Notes: a model not told the origin generated them from the sequence alone. DNA of 64,000 bases from an uncultured Candidatus Saccharibacteria bacterium (GCA_938041435.1 CALISR010000014.1:62001-126000), one strand, 5' to 3'. Counted from the stretch's first letter, positions 26,499 to 36,259 are shown. Numbers and translations are program-made.

Positions 26499-27471
26499 GC
26501 GCCTCCTCTCAACACTGATCGGTCTGGTGATGATCGGTGGCATGGCCTGGGCTGGGCTGACCTATGGCCCGGAGCTCTACGATGCTGCAGTGGCGAGCCG
26601 GTACCAGCCCGATAGTGCAATGCAAGCGGTGATTGATCAGCTTGAGCTGACCGATAAAGGTCGGCAGCTGCTCTATGCGAGTCAGCCACAATTACAGGAC
26701 AAGGCTGAGTTTAACAAAAGCTGCAAATCGACCGAGCGCACGGCAGCTATCCTTGGCTGCTACCACTTGCGCCGGATTTACGTCTACAATGTGCAGAATC
26801 AAGAACTGACTAACGCCGAACCCGTCACGACAGCACACGAGTTATTACATGCCGCATATGAGCGGCTTAGCCCAAGCGAGCGACAGCGGATCGACAAGCT
26901 TATCGAAGCAGAGTACGCCAAGATCAAGACCAATCCGGTCATTGCCTCAATGGTGAAGTATTATGACCAAGCTGAGCCAGGCGAGCGCAATAATGAGCTT
27001 CATTCTATTATTGGCACGCAGATTGGTACAATCAACAGCGAGTTAGAGCAGCACTATAGTCGGTATTTTCGTAACCGTGCGGCGATTGTCGCACGCAGTG
27101 ATGCTTACCAAGCTGTCTTTGACAAAGTCGATCAAGAAGCCAAAGCGCTCAGCAAAGCAATCAACCAAGAAGCTACCCAGCTCCCCACTGATCAAGCACA
27201 GTATAAAGAGATGGCTGAACAGCTGTCGGCTGATATTAAGGTGTTTAATGCGAGAGCCCAAAATGGCGGCTTCCGCGATGATGCATCATTCCAGGCAGCG
27301 CGCAAGAAGCTCTTAGCACGTCAGCGAGCGCTTGAGGCGCAGCGGCTAGCGATTAATCAACGCGTTGAGATATATAATGCGAAGATCACTCGGCTCAATG
27401 CCTTGTCAGTACGCGCTAATGAGCTGAACCAAAGCATTAATGGCATTGAGCAACCCAAGGAGCAAGTGTAA
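26473..27471 (+). CDS. membrane-anchored HELLH protein, possible metallopeptidase, in the clpC operon
   Basis: The 332-residue product starts at a TTG inside the clpC end (GGGGAG lies 7 nt upstream). A single hydrophobic segment (about residues 11-28) anchors it, with the rest probably outside the membrane. HELLH at residues 122-126 within TTAHELLHAAYERL is a zinc-peptidase-like HExxH. A third ligand could not be fixed. The C-terminal half (about residues 185-325) is a long charged coiled coil. Two cysteines near residues 77 and 90 may form a disulfide. It overlaps clpC by 26 bp, and its stop overlaps the radA start by one base, so it is translationally coupled to both. I do not recognise a named family. 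Confidence 0.75.
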   Translation: MTHVAKRPKRLLSTLIGLVMIGGMAWAGLTYGPELYDAAVASRYQPDSAMQAVIDQLELTDKGRQLLYASQPQLQDKAEFNKSCKSTERTAAILGCYHLRRIYVYNVQNQELTNAEPVTTAHELLHAAYERLSPSERQRIDKLIEAEYAKIKTNPVIASMVKYYDQAEPGERNNELHSIIGTQIGTINSELEQHYSRYFRNRAAIVARSDAYQAVFDKVDQEAKALSKAINQEATQLPTDQAQYKEMAEQLSADIKVFNARAQNGGFRDDASFQAARKKLLARQRALEAQRLAINQRVEIYNAKITRLNALSVRANELNQSINGIEQPKEQV

Positions 27472-28829
27472 TGGCACGAGCTCGCACGATGTTTGTTTGC
27501 CAGCGGTGTGGTGCGCGCTCACCAAAATGGACCGGTAAGTGTGAACAATGCGGCCAGTGGAATAGCCTCGTCGAGCAAGCGCCAGCTCCGGTGGGTAAAT
27601 CGGCCGTGGCACGCAGCGCTGGCCAGGGTACGTTGCTACAGCCGCGGCCAATTACCGCCGCTGCAAGCCAGGATGAGCCAGCGGCACGACTTGCAACGGG
27701 TATTGCTGATCTTGATGTAGTGCTAGGTGGTGGTATTTTGCCTGGTGGTGTGCTTCTTCTGGCGGGGCAGCCAGGCATGGGCAAGAGCACTCTCTTGCTC
27801 CAGGTCGCGCATGCAGTTGCTCGACAGCAAGCGGTGCTCTATATCAGTGGTGAGGAGTCGGCTGGGCAGGTGGCGCTGCGGGCCACTCGACTGGGTGCCG
27901 ACCAGCACGAGGCATTGTCGTTTGCAGCGAGCACGAGTGCTAATGATATTGCGGCTACCATCCGTACCGGTCAATACCAGCTAGTAATTGTTGATTCGAT
28001 TCAGACGCTGAGCCTGGCTGAGATTACAAGCGCACCAGGCACTGTAAGCCAAATTACTAACGCCAGCAACGTTATTATTCAAGCCGCCAAGCAATCAGGG
28101 ACGGCGGTAGTGCTGGTGGGCCATGTGACGAAGGAAGGGTCGATTGCGGGGCCTAAGGTACTTGAGCATCTCGTGGATGTGGTGCTGCAGTTTGAGGGCG
28201 ATCGCTACGGCGGCTTTAAGGTGGTGCGGGCCATCAAGAACCGCTATGGTAGCACGAATGAAGCGGCAATTTTTGCTATGGGTGAGCACGGACTGACAGT
28301 AGTAGAGAACCCCTCAGCTGCGCTGCTTGCCGAACGCCAAAATGCTGATGGATCAGTGGTACTGGCTACTCTCGAGGGTAACCGCCCCATCCTTGTTGAG
28401 ATCCAAGCACTTGTCAATCCAACCCATTTCGGGTATCCTAAGAGGACAGCCAGCGGATTTGACCTCAACCGACTTAACCTTTTGATCGCTGTCCTCGAGC
28501 GGCGCACCAAATTGCAATTATCCGATAAAGATATCTACATCAACGTTGTCGGTGGACTCAAACTGGCTGATCGGGCGGCCGACTTAGCCGTCGTCATGGC
28601 AATTGCTAGTGCTGCTGCTGGCCGACGCCTTGATGATGGTGTAGTAGTATTTGGCGAAGTGGGCCTTGGCGGTGAAGTACGTAGTGCCCAAGCGGCCGAG
28701 CGGCGCATTGCTGAGGCGCAAAAACTCGGCTTCACCAAAGCAATTGCTCCGCATTCTGGCCTTAAGACGCCCTTTGTTCATGATGTGCGCGATATCCGTA
28801 GCGCACTCATTACCTATCTAAAAACATAA
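27471..28829 (+). CDS. radA: DNA repair protein RadA (Sms)
   Basis: The 452-residue RadA is a DnaB-like branch-migration ATPase in recombination and repair. A C4 zinc finger (C10, C13, C24, C27) comes first, then Walker A GQPGMGKST at about 101-109, the RadA-specific KNRYG motif near residue 256, and a C-terminal Lon-protease-like domain. The length is standard. It sits directly after the HELLH gene (TAATG overlap) and 13 bp before the PIN/TRAM gene. This gene order is shared with the clpC-radA-yacL region of Firmicutes. Confidence 0.96.
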   Translation: MARARTMFVCQRCGARSPKWTGKCEQCGQWNSLVEQAPAPVGKSAVARSAGQGTLLQPRPITAAASQDEPAARLATGIADLDVVLGGGILPGGVLLLAGQPGMGKSTLLLQVAHAVARQQAVLYISGEESAGQVALRATRLGADQHEALSFAASTSANDIAATIRTGQYQLVIVDSIQTLSLAEITSAPGTVSQITNASNVIIQAAKQSGTAVVLVGHVTKEGSIAGPKVLEHLVDVVLQFEGDRYGGFKVVRAIKNRYGSTNEAAIFAMGEHGLTVVENPSAALLAERQNADGSVVLATLEGNRPILVEIQALVNPTHFGYPKRTASGFDLNRLNLLIAVLERRTKLQLSDKDIYINVVGGLKLADRAADLAVVMAIASAAAGRRLDDGVVVFGEVGLGGEVRSAQAAERRIAEAQKLGFTKAIAPHSGLKTPFVHDVRDIRSALITYLKT

Positions 28830-28842
28830 CAAAAGGAACAAC

Positions 28843-30027
28843 ATGCAATTATCTACTATCGTGTTGCTTATCATCACACTTATTATCCTTGGCGAAGTCA
28901 GTTATCTCCTGGCTCGGCTGCCGCGTAACACACTCAAGACGAAAGGGCGAGCGCTGTTAGTCGATACGTCGGTGCTGATGGACGGTCGCATTACGGCCGT
29001 TGCCAAAACAGGATTTATTGGTGACACGCTGGTAATCCCCCGTAGTGTGGTGGGTGAGCTGCAATTTTTGGCAGATCACGCTGACAGCGACAAGCGAGCT
29101 CGCGCTCGTTATGGCCTTGACGTCGTAACGGAATTGCAGGCAATGGACGAAGTTGAGGTAGAACTCTTGCAGGATGGCAGCAAAGCACGCGAGGGCGTCG
29201 ATGAGCGATTGCTAAGCCTAGCTAAGCAGCATGGTGCATGGCTACTCACGATCGATTATAACCTCAACAAAGTCGCCGCCGTGGAAGGGATTGGCGTGCT
29301 CAACATGAATGAGCTGGCGCAAAGCATCCGGATGGCACATTTACCAGGTGAGCACCTGACGCTGGCGCTCCTTCAGAAGGGGCAGGATGCTCATCAGGCG
29401 GTTGGGCATTTGCCAGATGGCACGATGGTGGTCGTGGAGCAAGCCAGCAGCCAGCTGGGCCGCACCTGTGAAGTGGAGATTATTCGCAACCTTCAGACTG
29501 CTGCAGGTAAGATGATCTTTGCCAAGCTCGTCAAAAAACCAGTAGTTCAGCCAGCCAAAGCGCGCTCAGTTGAAGCATCGTCAGGAAAAGCAGTAGCGCA
29601 AGAAGAGTCGGCTGCTCAACCATCTACTCAGCCCAAACCAGCAAAGACCTCGCGCTCTCGCCAACCAGCGCGGACCCGCGCTGCCACAGCTCCAGCAGAA
29701 AAAACAGATAAGAAAAATGACCAGCTAGCCTCAAGCCAGCCCCAGCGAACGGCGCGTGTGGCTCATGAGAAAACAAAGCCAGTAGAGCAACCACAACCAA
29801 AACAGCTAGCCAAGCGTACCTCTCGCGCACGAGCCGCTACAACTCCGAAGTCTCCGCAGGCTGCTTCATCCCCTCAATCTAGACATACCAAGCAATCAAC
29901 AACGAGCCGCACCTCACAGGCAACCACGCAAGCTGCCTCCAAGAAACGAACTACTCGCTCGTCATCACGTCGCCGTGTTGACCACGAAGCGGCGTTGCTT
30001 GATTTGGTAAAAAAGCAGACGGATTAG
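28843..30027 (+). CDS. PIN/TRAM domain protein (YacL-like) with long basic C-terminal tail
   Basis: The 394-residue product has one N-terminal membrane helix (residues 4-25). Then comes a PIN nuclease-type domain (LLVDTSVLMDGR with D41, RSVVGELQFLAD, GVDERLLSLAKQ, LLTIDYNLNKVA) and a TRAM domain (about residues 165-230; VGHLPDGTMVVVEQ). Residues 235-394 are a low-complexity Lys/Arg/Ser/Thr/Gln/Ala tail not seen in typical YacL, which also has four membrane helices instead of one. The tail may bind nucleic acid. It is the last gene of the clpC operon. The substrate is unknown; PIN-TRAM proteins are presumed RNases. Confidence 0.88.
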   Translation: MQLSTIVLLIITLIILGEVSYLLARLPRNTLKTKGRALLVDTSVLMDGRITAVAKTGFIGDTLVIPRSVVGELQFLADHADSDKRARARYGLDVVTELQAMDEVEVELLQDGSKAREGVDERLLSLAKQHGAWLLTIDYNLNKVAAVEGIGVLNMNELAQSIRMAHLPGEHLTLALLQKGQDAHQAVGHLPDGTMVVVEQASSQLGRTCEVEIIRNLQTAAGKMIFAKLVKKPVVQPAKARSVEASSGKAVAQEESAAQPSTQPKPAKTSRSRQPARTRAATAPAEKTDKKNDQLASSQPQRTARVAHEKTKPVEQPQPKQLAKRTSRARAATTPKSPQAASSPQSRHTKQSTTSRTSQATTQAASKKRTTRSSSRRRVDHEAALLDLVKKQTD

Positions 30028-30134
30028 CGTCGTTGCGAAGCTAGCAGATAGTAAAGAGATATTGTTTAATTTTTGATACGGGATTCTCAGGGTGCTATAC
30101 TGATGGTAGTAATGCCATGAAAGGGGAAGTAATT

Positions 30135-30954
30135 ATGCATACCTATCGAGACTTTCTCACTACCACTCTCACCGCCGCCGCGAAGATTGCAGTCGCGAAC
30201 TTTGGCAACCTCTCTCACTCGGTCAAGGCGGGAGATCGCAATCAAGTCCTGACAGAGACTGACCTAGAGATCGGTCATTTCCTGACAGATGCAATCCGCA
30301 CAGTATACCCTGATCATAATATTATCGATGAGGAGCTGGGCTGTGTCGATAACAGGTCGCGCGCGCTACACCTGGGTGGTTGACCCGATCGATGGGACGA
30401 GCAACTTTGCGGTGGGACTACCACAGTATGGCATTATGCTGGGGCTGCTCGATCACGACACACCAGTGGCTGGTGGAATAGCCCTGCCTGCTTTTGGCGA
30501 GCTCTACGTTGCGACTAAGGGTGCGGGTGCCTGGTGTAATGGCCAGAAGATCCATGTCTCGCGCGAATCCGACCTTGCCAATAGTCTTGTCGCGTATGGT
30601 ATTGACGGCCACCCTGAGGATCCAGCCCGAACGAAGCGCGAGGCTGAGCTACTTGGTACCATCATCCTCTCGATCCGTAATCTCCGCTCCTCCAACAGTG
30701 CTTTCGACCAAGCAATGGTTGCGAAGGGTGCCTATGGTGCCTGCGCCAACCAAACGAGCAAGATCTGGGACAACGTCGCGCAGCAGATCATTATTGAGGA
30801 AGCAGGCGGCGTCTATACCGATATTGCTGGTAACCCTATGGATTACCACAACGCCCTGAATCGCTCTCACGAGAACTTCACCTGGCTGGCGGGAGCACCG
30901 GAGCTGCATCGACAGTTGGTGAGGGTGGTGAAGCCTTTATTGATTGCCGCATAG
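30135..30954 (+). pseudogene. inositol-monophosphatase family gene, interrupted by a frameshift
   Basis: Two overlapping frames together make one IMPase-like protein. The first runs from the ATG at 30135 (AAGGGGAAG upstream) through TETDLEIGHFL and YPDHNIIDEELG, then stops at 30383. The second frame continues with YTWVVDPIDGTSNFAVGLPQ, the metal-binding signature, and ends at 30954 after WDNVAQQIIIEEAGGVYTDI. The switch falls at a CGCGCGCGC tract (30358-30366). Gain of one GC unit (or loss of one base) would restore SRARYTWVVDP. It may be a real mutation, a phase-variable tract or a sequencing error. If intact, it would hydrolyse an inositol- or sugar-phosphate. Confidence 0.8.
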
Positions 30955-31170
30955 CCCTCACTTTCTTATGTGACTGTAAATCCTAATTTGGCTATATCTC
31001 AAATAGGCTAGAGGTATTATCTGGACCACAATATTAGACACGTCATACTCTCATCTTAGACCTCAAACCGCTGTATCCTCATTGCAAAATAAGTCTTATG
31101 TCATAAGTGGCTACATGCTACTCGAACAAAGGCAGTGCAATTCTGAGCATAGCAACAAATCCTCCATTAT

Positions 31171-31198
31171 GAAAAATCCTGCAGCTGTAGGTGCAGGG
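31171..31198 (-). terminator. rho-independent terminator of the penicillin-binding protein gene
   Basis: On the minus strand CCTGCA/TGCAGG with an 8-nt loop is followed by ATTTTTC, about 30 nt after the stop codon. The rest of the 30955-31227 gap shows no feature I can support. Confidence 0.65.
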
Positions 31199-31227
31199 TA
31201 TTATAACTATTCTCTGTTAAAGATGCA

Positions 31228-33900
31228 CTAGCTCGTCCGTTGGCCGTGAGCGGTGTTTTTGTCACTGTAGTATACGCTGTCTGTCAATGTGGCAGTCACG
31301 GTGAAGTTTTTACCAGCAGAGGAGGGGATAGAGACGTTGGTATCGCCATCACTATTAACCTGGCGCGTACCAACGAGCTGGTCACCTACCTTCACCTCTA
31401 ACTGTTGGAGTGGGTGACTACCCTGCCGGTAGTATACCGTCGCCGATTGCCCACTCGAGCTTACGGCGACGGAAACACTTGGCTTGGAGTCGGTACAGCG
31501 ATGAGTATCGTCGTTACTGGTTGCATCATAGCCATCTTGAGCCGAAACAGTCTCTTTGCCTGACGAGTCCTTTGACCGAGTGACAGGGATGTCAACGCGG
31601 GCTGACTCTGGCGTACAGTTTGTGGCCTTTTTCTTAGATACTCGATCGAATGACATTGTGTTGCTGCTGCGGTTAGAATTCTTATTGTAATACGATGGGT
31701 AGACTTCATTGTTGATTCGCTGAATGCCGCTCGGTGCAGAGAACCAATCGCTGTACGACGCTTTGTTTTGGCTAACGTAGTATTGCGTGGCATCGGCCAT
31801 GGTGTAGTCGAGCAGCATGGCGGGAATGAGTGAGTTACCGTTGCGTAGTGGTGACGTATCAGAGTTGCCCAGCCAAACAGCCATTGATAGTGCTGGGGTA
31901 TAGCCGACTGTCCAAATATCCTTTGCTACCACTTTGCCGTTGACCTCGGAGTTTGATGTACCGGTCTTGACAGCAGTCTTCGCCTTGAGGCGGTTCATTT
32001 GTGGCATGTAATCTTGCCCACCACCGAGGTTGGCCCGTGCACTGGAGTCGCCCAGGATATCGTTGACGATGTAGGCAGCTTGCTGATCGATCACCTGCTT
32101 GGTAGAGGCTGTGTATTGCTTAAGGACTTGGCCAGTACTGTTGGTTACTTTGAGAACGGTTGATTGCGGGGTATAGGTACCCATCCGTGCCAAAGATGCG
32201 ATGGCATTAACGTGATCGACGAGGCGTGTGCCACAGCTACCTATGGCGCTCGATAGGCCAGCTTGGGCATCTGCGCCCTGGGTGCAGTAAGCACTGTCGC
32301 CCATCTCGCGAATGGTCTGCCAGGTGCTGCCGCGCCTATTGCGCTCGTTCTCCTGCATAGCTTTGATGGCGGGGATGTTGCGTGAGCGAGCGAGAGCTTG
32401 GCGGAGGTTAATGTTGTTTTGGAACTTACCATCAGCGTTTTGTGGTGTCCAGCTACCAAAGCTAATCTTTGAGTCGGAGAGGACAGAGCCGCTCCCGTAG
32501 TTGGTCTTGCCGTTGCCCTTGTTTTGGAAGAGCTGAGCGTAGACTAGTGGCTTGATGGATGAACCAGGTTGGATAAAGGCAGTGGCGGCATTGTCTTGTC
32601 CATAACCAGCATGGTTAAAGCCACGACTTCCAACCAGTGCTATGATCTGACCAGATTTATTATCCTCGATCGCCGCTGCGCCATTAGTGAAGCCAGCATA
32701 GGTTGCGCAGTTGGTATTACCACAGTTAGAGTTCGTGAGTTTGCCATTAAACATACTCTCCATTCGGCCCTCAAGCTTACCTTGGAGTGTTGAGTCAAGC
32801 GTGGTTGTAACGGTGAGGCCGCCTTTGCCAACTGTTGACTTACCCAGCTCTTTTTCGAGCTGGTCGCGCACCATCAGGACGAAGTGCGGTGCTTTGATAT
32901 CGGCGAGCTGGTCTGCCATTGGCTTGATGGTATCAAGAACAGCGACCTTCTTAGCTTCTGCGGCTTGTGCTTTGGTGATGTAATTCATCTCTACCATGCT
33001 ATCAAGCACCTTATGTTGGCGAGCAATGAGAGCGGTATTGCCAGCAGTGTTGTACGGGTTGTAGAGCCCAGGACTGTTAGGAATGCCGGCAAGCAGTGCA
33101 GATTCGGCCAGTGTTAGGTCCTTAGCTGGTTTTTGGAAGTAGGTGCGCGCAGCCGACTCAACACCATTACGGCGGCCACCGTATGATGCTTCGTTGAGGT
33201 AGAGGTTCAGGATTTGATCTTTGTTGTACATACGCTCGACCTCAATCGAGAGAATCACCTCCTTGATCTTGCGTGGTATACCATCGAGGCCGCGTTTTTC
33301 GATCTCGCTCTTCTCGAAGAAGGCTTGCTTGACGAGCTGCTGTGTCAGTGTTGAGCCACCCTGCACGGCATTACCCTGCGAGTTGCTCAGGAACGCGCGA
33401 GAAATACCAGCCAGACTGATACCGTGGTGGTTATAAAAATCACGATCTTCCACGGCGATTGTTGCCTTCTTGACGTAGTCGCTAATTTGGTTGCCATCGA
33501 CCACGAGCTTGTAATCGCCACTACCTTTATCCTCCCAGAGGAGCTGGCCACTACGGTCGAGATATTTTGTAACAGTGGTCTGGACGCGTTTGTCTATCTC
33601 GCCTGGGCGAATTGCGTCGAGGTCTTTGCGGTAGTAAGTGAAAAGCCCAGCAATAATAAGGGCGAGCACGAGGAAAAACCCACCAACTACCTTGAGGATG
33701 GCATAAGCCCCACGCTTGCTAAATAAGAATTGTGCCACGCGGCGCGGGTGCAAGCGATAAAGTAGCCGTTTGAGAGGCTGCTTAGGTAGGCTTGCCAAGT
33801 ACTCCGCTCTGCGGCGGGCTTCGGCGTCTTTTTTGGTGCGGCGCTTGGCTGCAAGGTTGGAGTAGACGCTAACTCGATGTGATAAATTATTTTTAACCAC
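31228..33900 (-). CDS. class A penicillin-binding protein (glycosyltransferase/transpeptidase)
   Basis: The 890-residue bifunctional enzyme polymerises and cross-links peptidoglycan. A basic cytosolic start (residues 1-65) precedes one membrane helix (about 68-90). The glycosyltransferase domain has IAVEDRDFYNHHGISLAGI with the catalytic Glu and GGSTLTQQLVKQ. The transpeptidase domain has the nucleophile Ser in QPGSSIKP (near residue 445), SRN, and KTGTSNSE (near 645). A Ser/Asn-rich linker leads to an Ig-like C-terminal domain (about 790-880; TVYYRQGSHPLQQLEVKVGD). The long tail suggests an extra wall-binding module. No RBS is obvious; it is divergent from tyrS. Confidence 0.95.
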   Translation of the reverse strand: MVKNNLSHRVSVYSNLAAKRRTKKDAEARRRAEYLASLPKQPLKRLLYRLHPRRVAQFLFSKRGAYAILKVVGGFFLVLALIIAGLFTYYRKDLDAIRPGEIDKRVQTTVTKYLDRSGQLLWEDKGSGDYKLVVDGNQISDYVKKATIAVEDRDFYNHHGISLAGISRAFLSNSQGNAVQGGSTLTQQLVKQAFFEKSEIEKRGLDGIPRKIKEVILSIEVERMYNKDQILNLYLNEASYGGRRNGVESAARTYFQKPAKDLTLAESALLAGIPNSPGLYNPYNTAGNTALIARQHKVLDSMVEMNYITKAQAAEAKKVAVLDTIKPMADQLADIKAPHFVLMVRDQLEKELGKSTVGKGGLTVTTTLDSTLQGKLEGRMESMFNGKLTNSNCGNTNCATYAGFTNGAAAIEDNKSGQIIALVGSRGFNHAGYGQDNAATAFIQPGSSIKPLVYAQLFQNKGNGKTNYGSGSVLSDSKISFGSWTPQNADGKFQNNINLRQALARSRNIPAIKAMQENERNRRGSTWQTIREMGDSAYCTQGADAQAGLSSAIGSCGTRLVDHVNAIASLARMGTYTPQSTVLKVTNSTGQVLKQYTASTKQVIDQQAAYIVNDILGDSSARANLGGGQDYMPQMNRLKAKTAVKTGTSNSEVNGKVVAKDIWTVGYTPALSMAVWLGNSDTSPLRNGNSLIPAMLLDYTMADATQYYVSQNKASYSDWFSAPSGIQRINNEVYPSYYNKNSNRSSNTMSFDRVSKKKATNCTPESARVDIPVTRSKDSSGKETVSAQDGYDATSNDDTHRCTDSKPSVSVAVSSSGQSATVYYRQGSHPLQQLEVKVGDQLVGTRQVNSDGDTNVSIPSSAGKNFTVTATLTDSVYYSDKNTAHGQRTS

Positions 33901-34063
33901 GATCTCTTATTTCCTCTAACACGCAATATTCTTCTGCATTATAGCATTATGTAGGTGGGTAGGGCTAGTCTTTTCCTGCGGCGCAGCCCCGCTACCTCGC
34001 GCTATTTCGTGCTAAAATAAATAGCAATACATGAGCATAAGAAAGAGCAAGAGTGGAGGACAC

Positions 34064-35272
34064 ATGACCTTAGCAGAAGAATTAACCTGGCGCGGATTCA
34101 TTAACCAAACGACGTTTGCTGATATCAATGACATCAATGAACCGCGCACTTTTTACATCGGCGTTGACCCGAGTGCACCGAGCATGACGATTGGCAACTT
34201 GGCTGTCATGATGCTATGCCGGCACTTCATCGACCATGGACACACACCACTGTTGCTTGTGGGAGGTGCAACCGGGATGATTGGCGACCCAGATGGCAAA
34301 AAGCAAGAGCGTGATCTCCGCAATGCTGAAACGGTAGCACGTAGTGTTGAGGGCTTGACGGCGCAATTTCGACAGATATTTCGCGGCCAGGATTTTGCGG
34401 TGGTCAATAACGCCGATTGGTTCGCTCACGTTAATTATGTCGATTTTTTGCACCAGATCGGTAAGCACGTGAGTATGACGCAGCTACTCGACCGCGATTT
34501 TGTGCAGCAACGGATCGGCGAAGGCGGGGCAGGCATTAGCTATGGTGAATTTAGTTATGCATTGATTCAAGGCTATGACTTCTTGCATCTGTACCGCGAG
34601 AAGGGTGCGACGCTGCAATTGGCTGGTGCCGACCAATGGGGTAATAGCGTGACAGGCGTGTCGCTCATTCGTAAGCTCGAGGGCGGTGAAGCTCATGTCT
34701 TGACGGCACCGCTCGTGATTAATAAGCAGACAGGAGTGAAATTCGGCAAATCGGAAGGTGGTGCAGTTTGGCTTGACCCAGCACTGACGAGCCCATACAA
34801 ATTCTATCAATTTTGGCTCAACTGCGATGACGAGACGAGCGAAGACTTGATCAAGATCTACACGTTGCTTGATCAAGCAACTATCGAAACATTAATCGAC
34901 ACCCATCGCGCTAACCCTGGCGCGCGCACCCTACAAAAGGCTCTAGCACGAGAAGTAACCGATATCGTCCACGGCCATGAGCGCCGCGAGAGTGTGGAGC
35001 GAGTAACCAGTGTGCTCTTTGGTGGCAATGACCTATCGACACTGCGCGAGGAAGATCTTGATGCGCTGGCTGACGAAATCCCAACCGTCTCACCTCAATC
35101 AGTGGTGAGCGCTTTGGTGGAGGCTGAGGTCTGCGCTAGCAATGGCGAAGCACGCCGCCTCATCAAAAACAATGCCATTAGCCTTGACGGTGCAAAAATC
35201 ACCAGTGATCAACTGGCGACGAGTCCAAGCTTGATCAAAAAAGGCAAGAATAGCTTCGTGCTTGTGCGATAG
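34064..35272 (+). CDS. tyrS: tyrosyl-tRNA synthetase
   Basis: The 402-residue class I synthetase charges tRNA-Tyr. The HIGH-like motif is in FYIGVDPSAPSMTIGNLAVM. The tyrosine pocket includes SYGEFSYALIQGYDF and LAGADQWGNSVTG, and the KMSKS-like loop is VKFGKSEGG. An S4 RNA-binding domain ends the protein (ASNGEARRLIKNNAISLDG). The ATG at 34064 is preceded by GGAGG with 6-nt spacing; an ATG at 34031 in frame adds residues foreign to the family. It reads divergently from the PBP gene. Confidence 0.96.
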   Translation: MTLAEELTWRGFINQTTFADINDINEPRTFYIGVDPSAPSMTIGNLAVMMLCRHFIDHGHTPLLLVGGATGMIGDPDGKKQERDLRNAETVARSVEGLTAQFRQIFRGQDFAVVNNADWFAHVNYVDFLHQIGKHVSMTQLLDRDFVQQRIGEGGAGISYGEFSYALIQGYDFLHLYREKGATLQLAGADQWGNSVTGVSLIRKLEGGEAHVLTAPLVINKQTGVKFGKSEGGAVWLDPALTSPYKFYQFWLNCDDETSEDLIKIYTLLDQATIETLIDTHRANPGARTLQKALAREVTDIVHGHERRESVERVTSVLFGGNDLSTLREEDLDALADEIPTVSPQSVVSALVEAEVCASNGEARRLIKNNAISLDGAKITSDQLATSPSLIKKGKNSFVLVR

Positions 35273-35392
35273 ACGGGTGTTCTCGATGGCTACGCTCGGC
35301 AGAAGGGTAGCAACCGATCATTCGATTATGTATTTGTCATATTTTATGGTATGATAATGGCACATTAATTAGCTACAAGAGGAGAATTTGTC

Positions 35393-36151
35393 ATGAAAAA
35401 ATTAATTGCATTTGATCTAGACGATACGTTGGCAGTAACGAAGTCGCCCGTGAGCGACCGGATGGCGGCTCTGCTGGGGCGCTTACTGGAGAAGTATGAC
35501 GTATGCGTTATCACTGGTGGAGACTTCAAGCAGATCCAAAAACAGGTGACCAGCCGCCTTGATGTATCACCCGAATTACTGGCTAAGTTTCACGCTATGC
35601 CGACGTGTGGTACGCGCTATTATCGCTTCGACCCGCACGCAGACGAGTGGCAACTGCAATATGCCGAGGATCTGACGGACGAGCAAAAGGCGCAAATCGT
35701 GAGCGTGCTTGAGTCGACCGCACGAGAGATGGGGATCTGGTGTGAACACCCAGCGGGTGAGATTATCGAGGATCGCCAGAGCCAGATCACTATATCTGCC
35801 TTAGGCCAGCAGGCCACTCCGGAGGAGAAATACGCCTGGGCAGAGAAATATAAGGATGTTCGGCCAGTCTACCGCGACAAAGTGGCGGCACAACTGCCTG
35901 GCCTCGAAGTGCGCATTGGTGGCACCACTAGCACCGATATTACTCGCCCTGGCATCGACAAAGCCTATGGCATGAAGAAGCTGCTTGAAGCTAATGGGCT
36001 AGAAAAAAGCGAAGTCCTCTTCTTTGGTGATAAGATCGAAGAAGGAGGCAATGATTACCCAGTCCGCGCGATGGGTATCGACAGCATTGCCGTCAATGGC
36101 TGGGAAACAACCGCCTATGCTCTAGATGGGGTTTTGGGCGTAACGGAGTAA
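35393..36151 (+). CDS. HAD-IIB hydrolase, phosphomannomutase-like
   Basis: The 252-residue product has motif I IAFDLDDTLAV (Asp nucleophile and general acid both present), motif II VITGGDF, and motif IV FFGDKIEEGGNDYPVRAMG. The segments ITISALGQQATPEEKYAW, GGTTSTDITRPGIDKAYGMK and the C2-type cap resemble eukaryotic-type phosphomannomutase (PMM2) and its bacterial HAD-IIB relatives. It could be a mutase or a sugar phosphatase; the sequence alone does not decide. AGAGGAG precedes the ATG. A strong terminator follows. Confidence 0.85.
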   Translation: MKKLIAFDLDDTLAVTKSPVSDRMAALLGRLLEKYDVCVITGGDFKQIQKQVTSRLDVSPELLAKFHAMPTCGTRYYRFDPHADEWQLQYAEDLTDEQKAQIVSVLESTAREMGIWCEHPAGEIIEDRQSQITISALGQQATPEEKYAWAEKYKDVRPVYRDKVAAQLPGLEVRIGGTTSTDITRPGIDKAYGMKKLLEANGLEKSEVLFFGDKIEEGGNDYPVRAMGIDSIAVNGWETTAYALDGVLGVTE

Positions 36152-36202
36152 AAACCTTTATTTTCATACATTGACCAAAAGAGCGAAAACTTGCGGTATA
36201 TA

Positions 36203-36234
36203 AAAAATACTCACCCAGCAGGGTGAGTATTTTT
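36203..36234. terminator. bidirectional rho-independent terminator
   Basis: A perfect 14-bp stem (AAAAATACTCACCC/GGGTGAGTATTTTT) with loop AGCA lies between the convergent HAD-IIB and CYTH genes and can serve both. Confidence 0.9.
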
Positions 36235-36259
36235 ATAGTGAATAACGAATAAACTAAAG

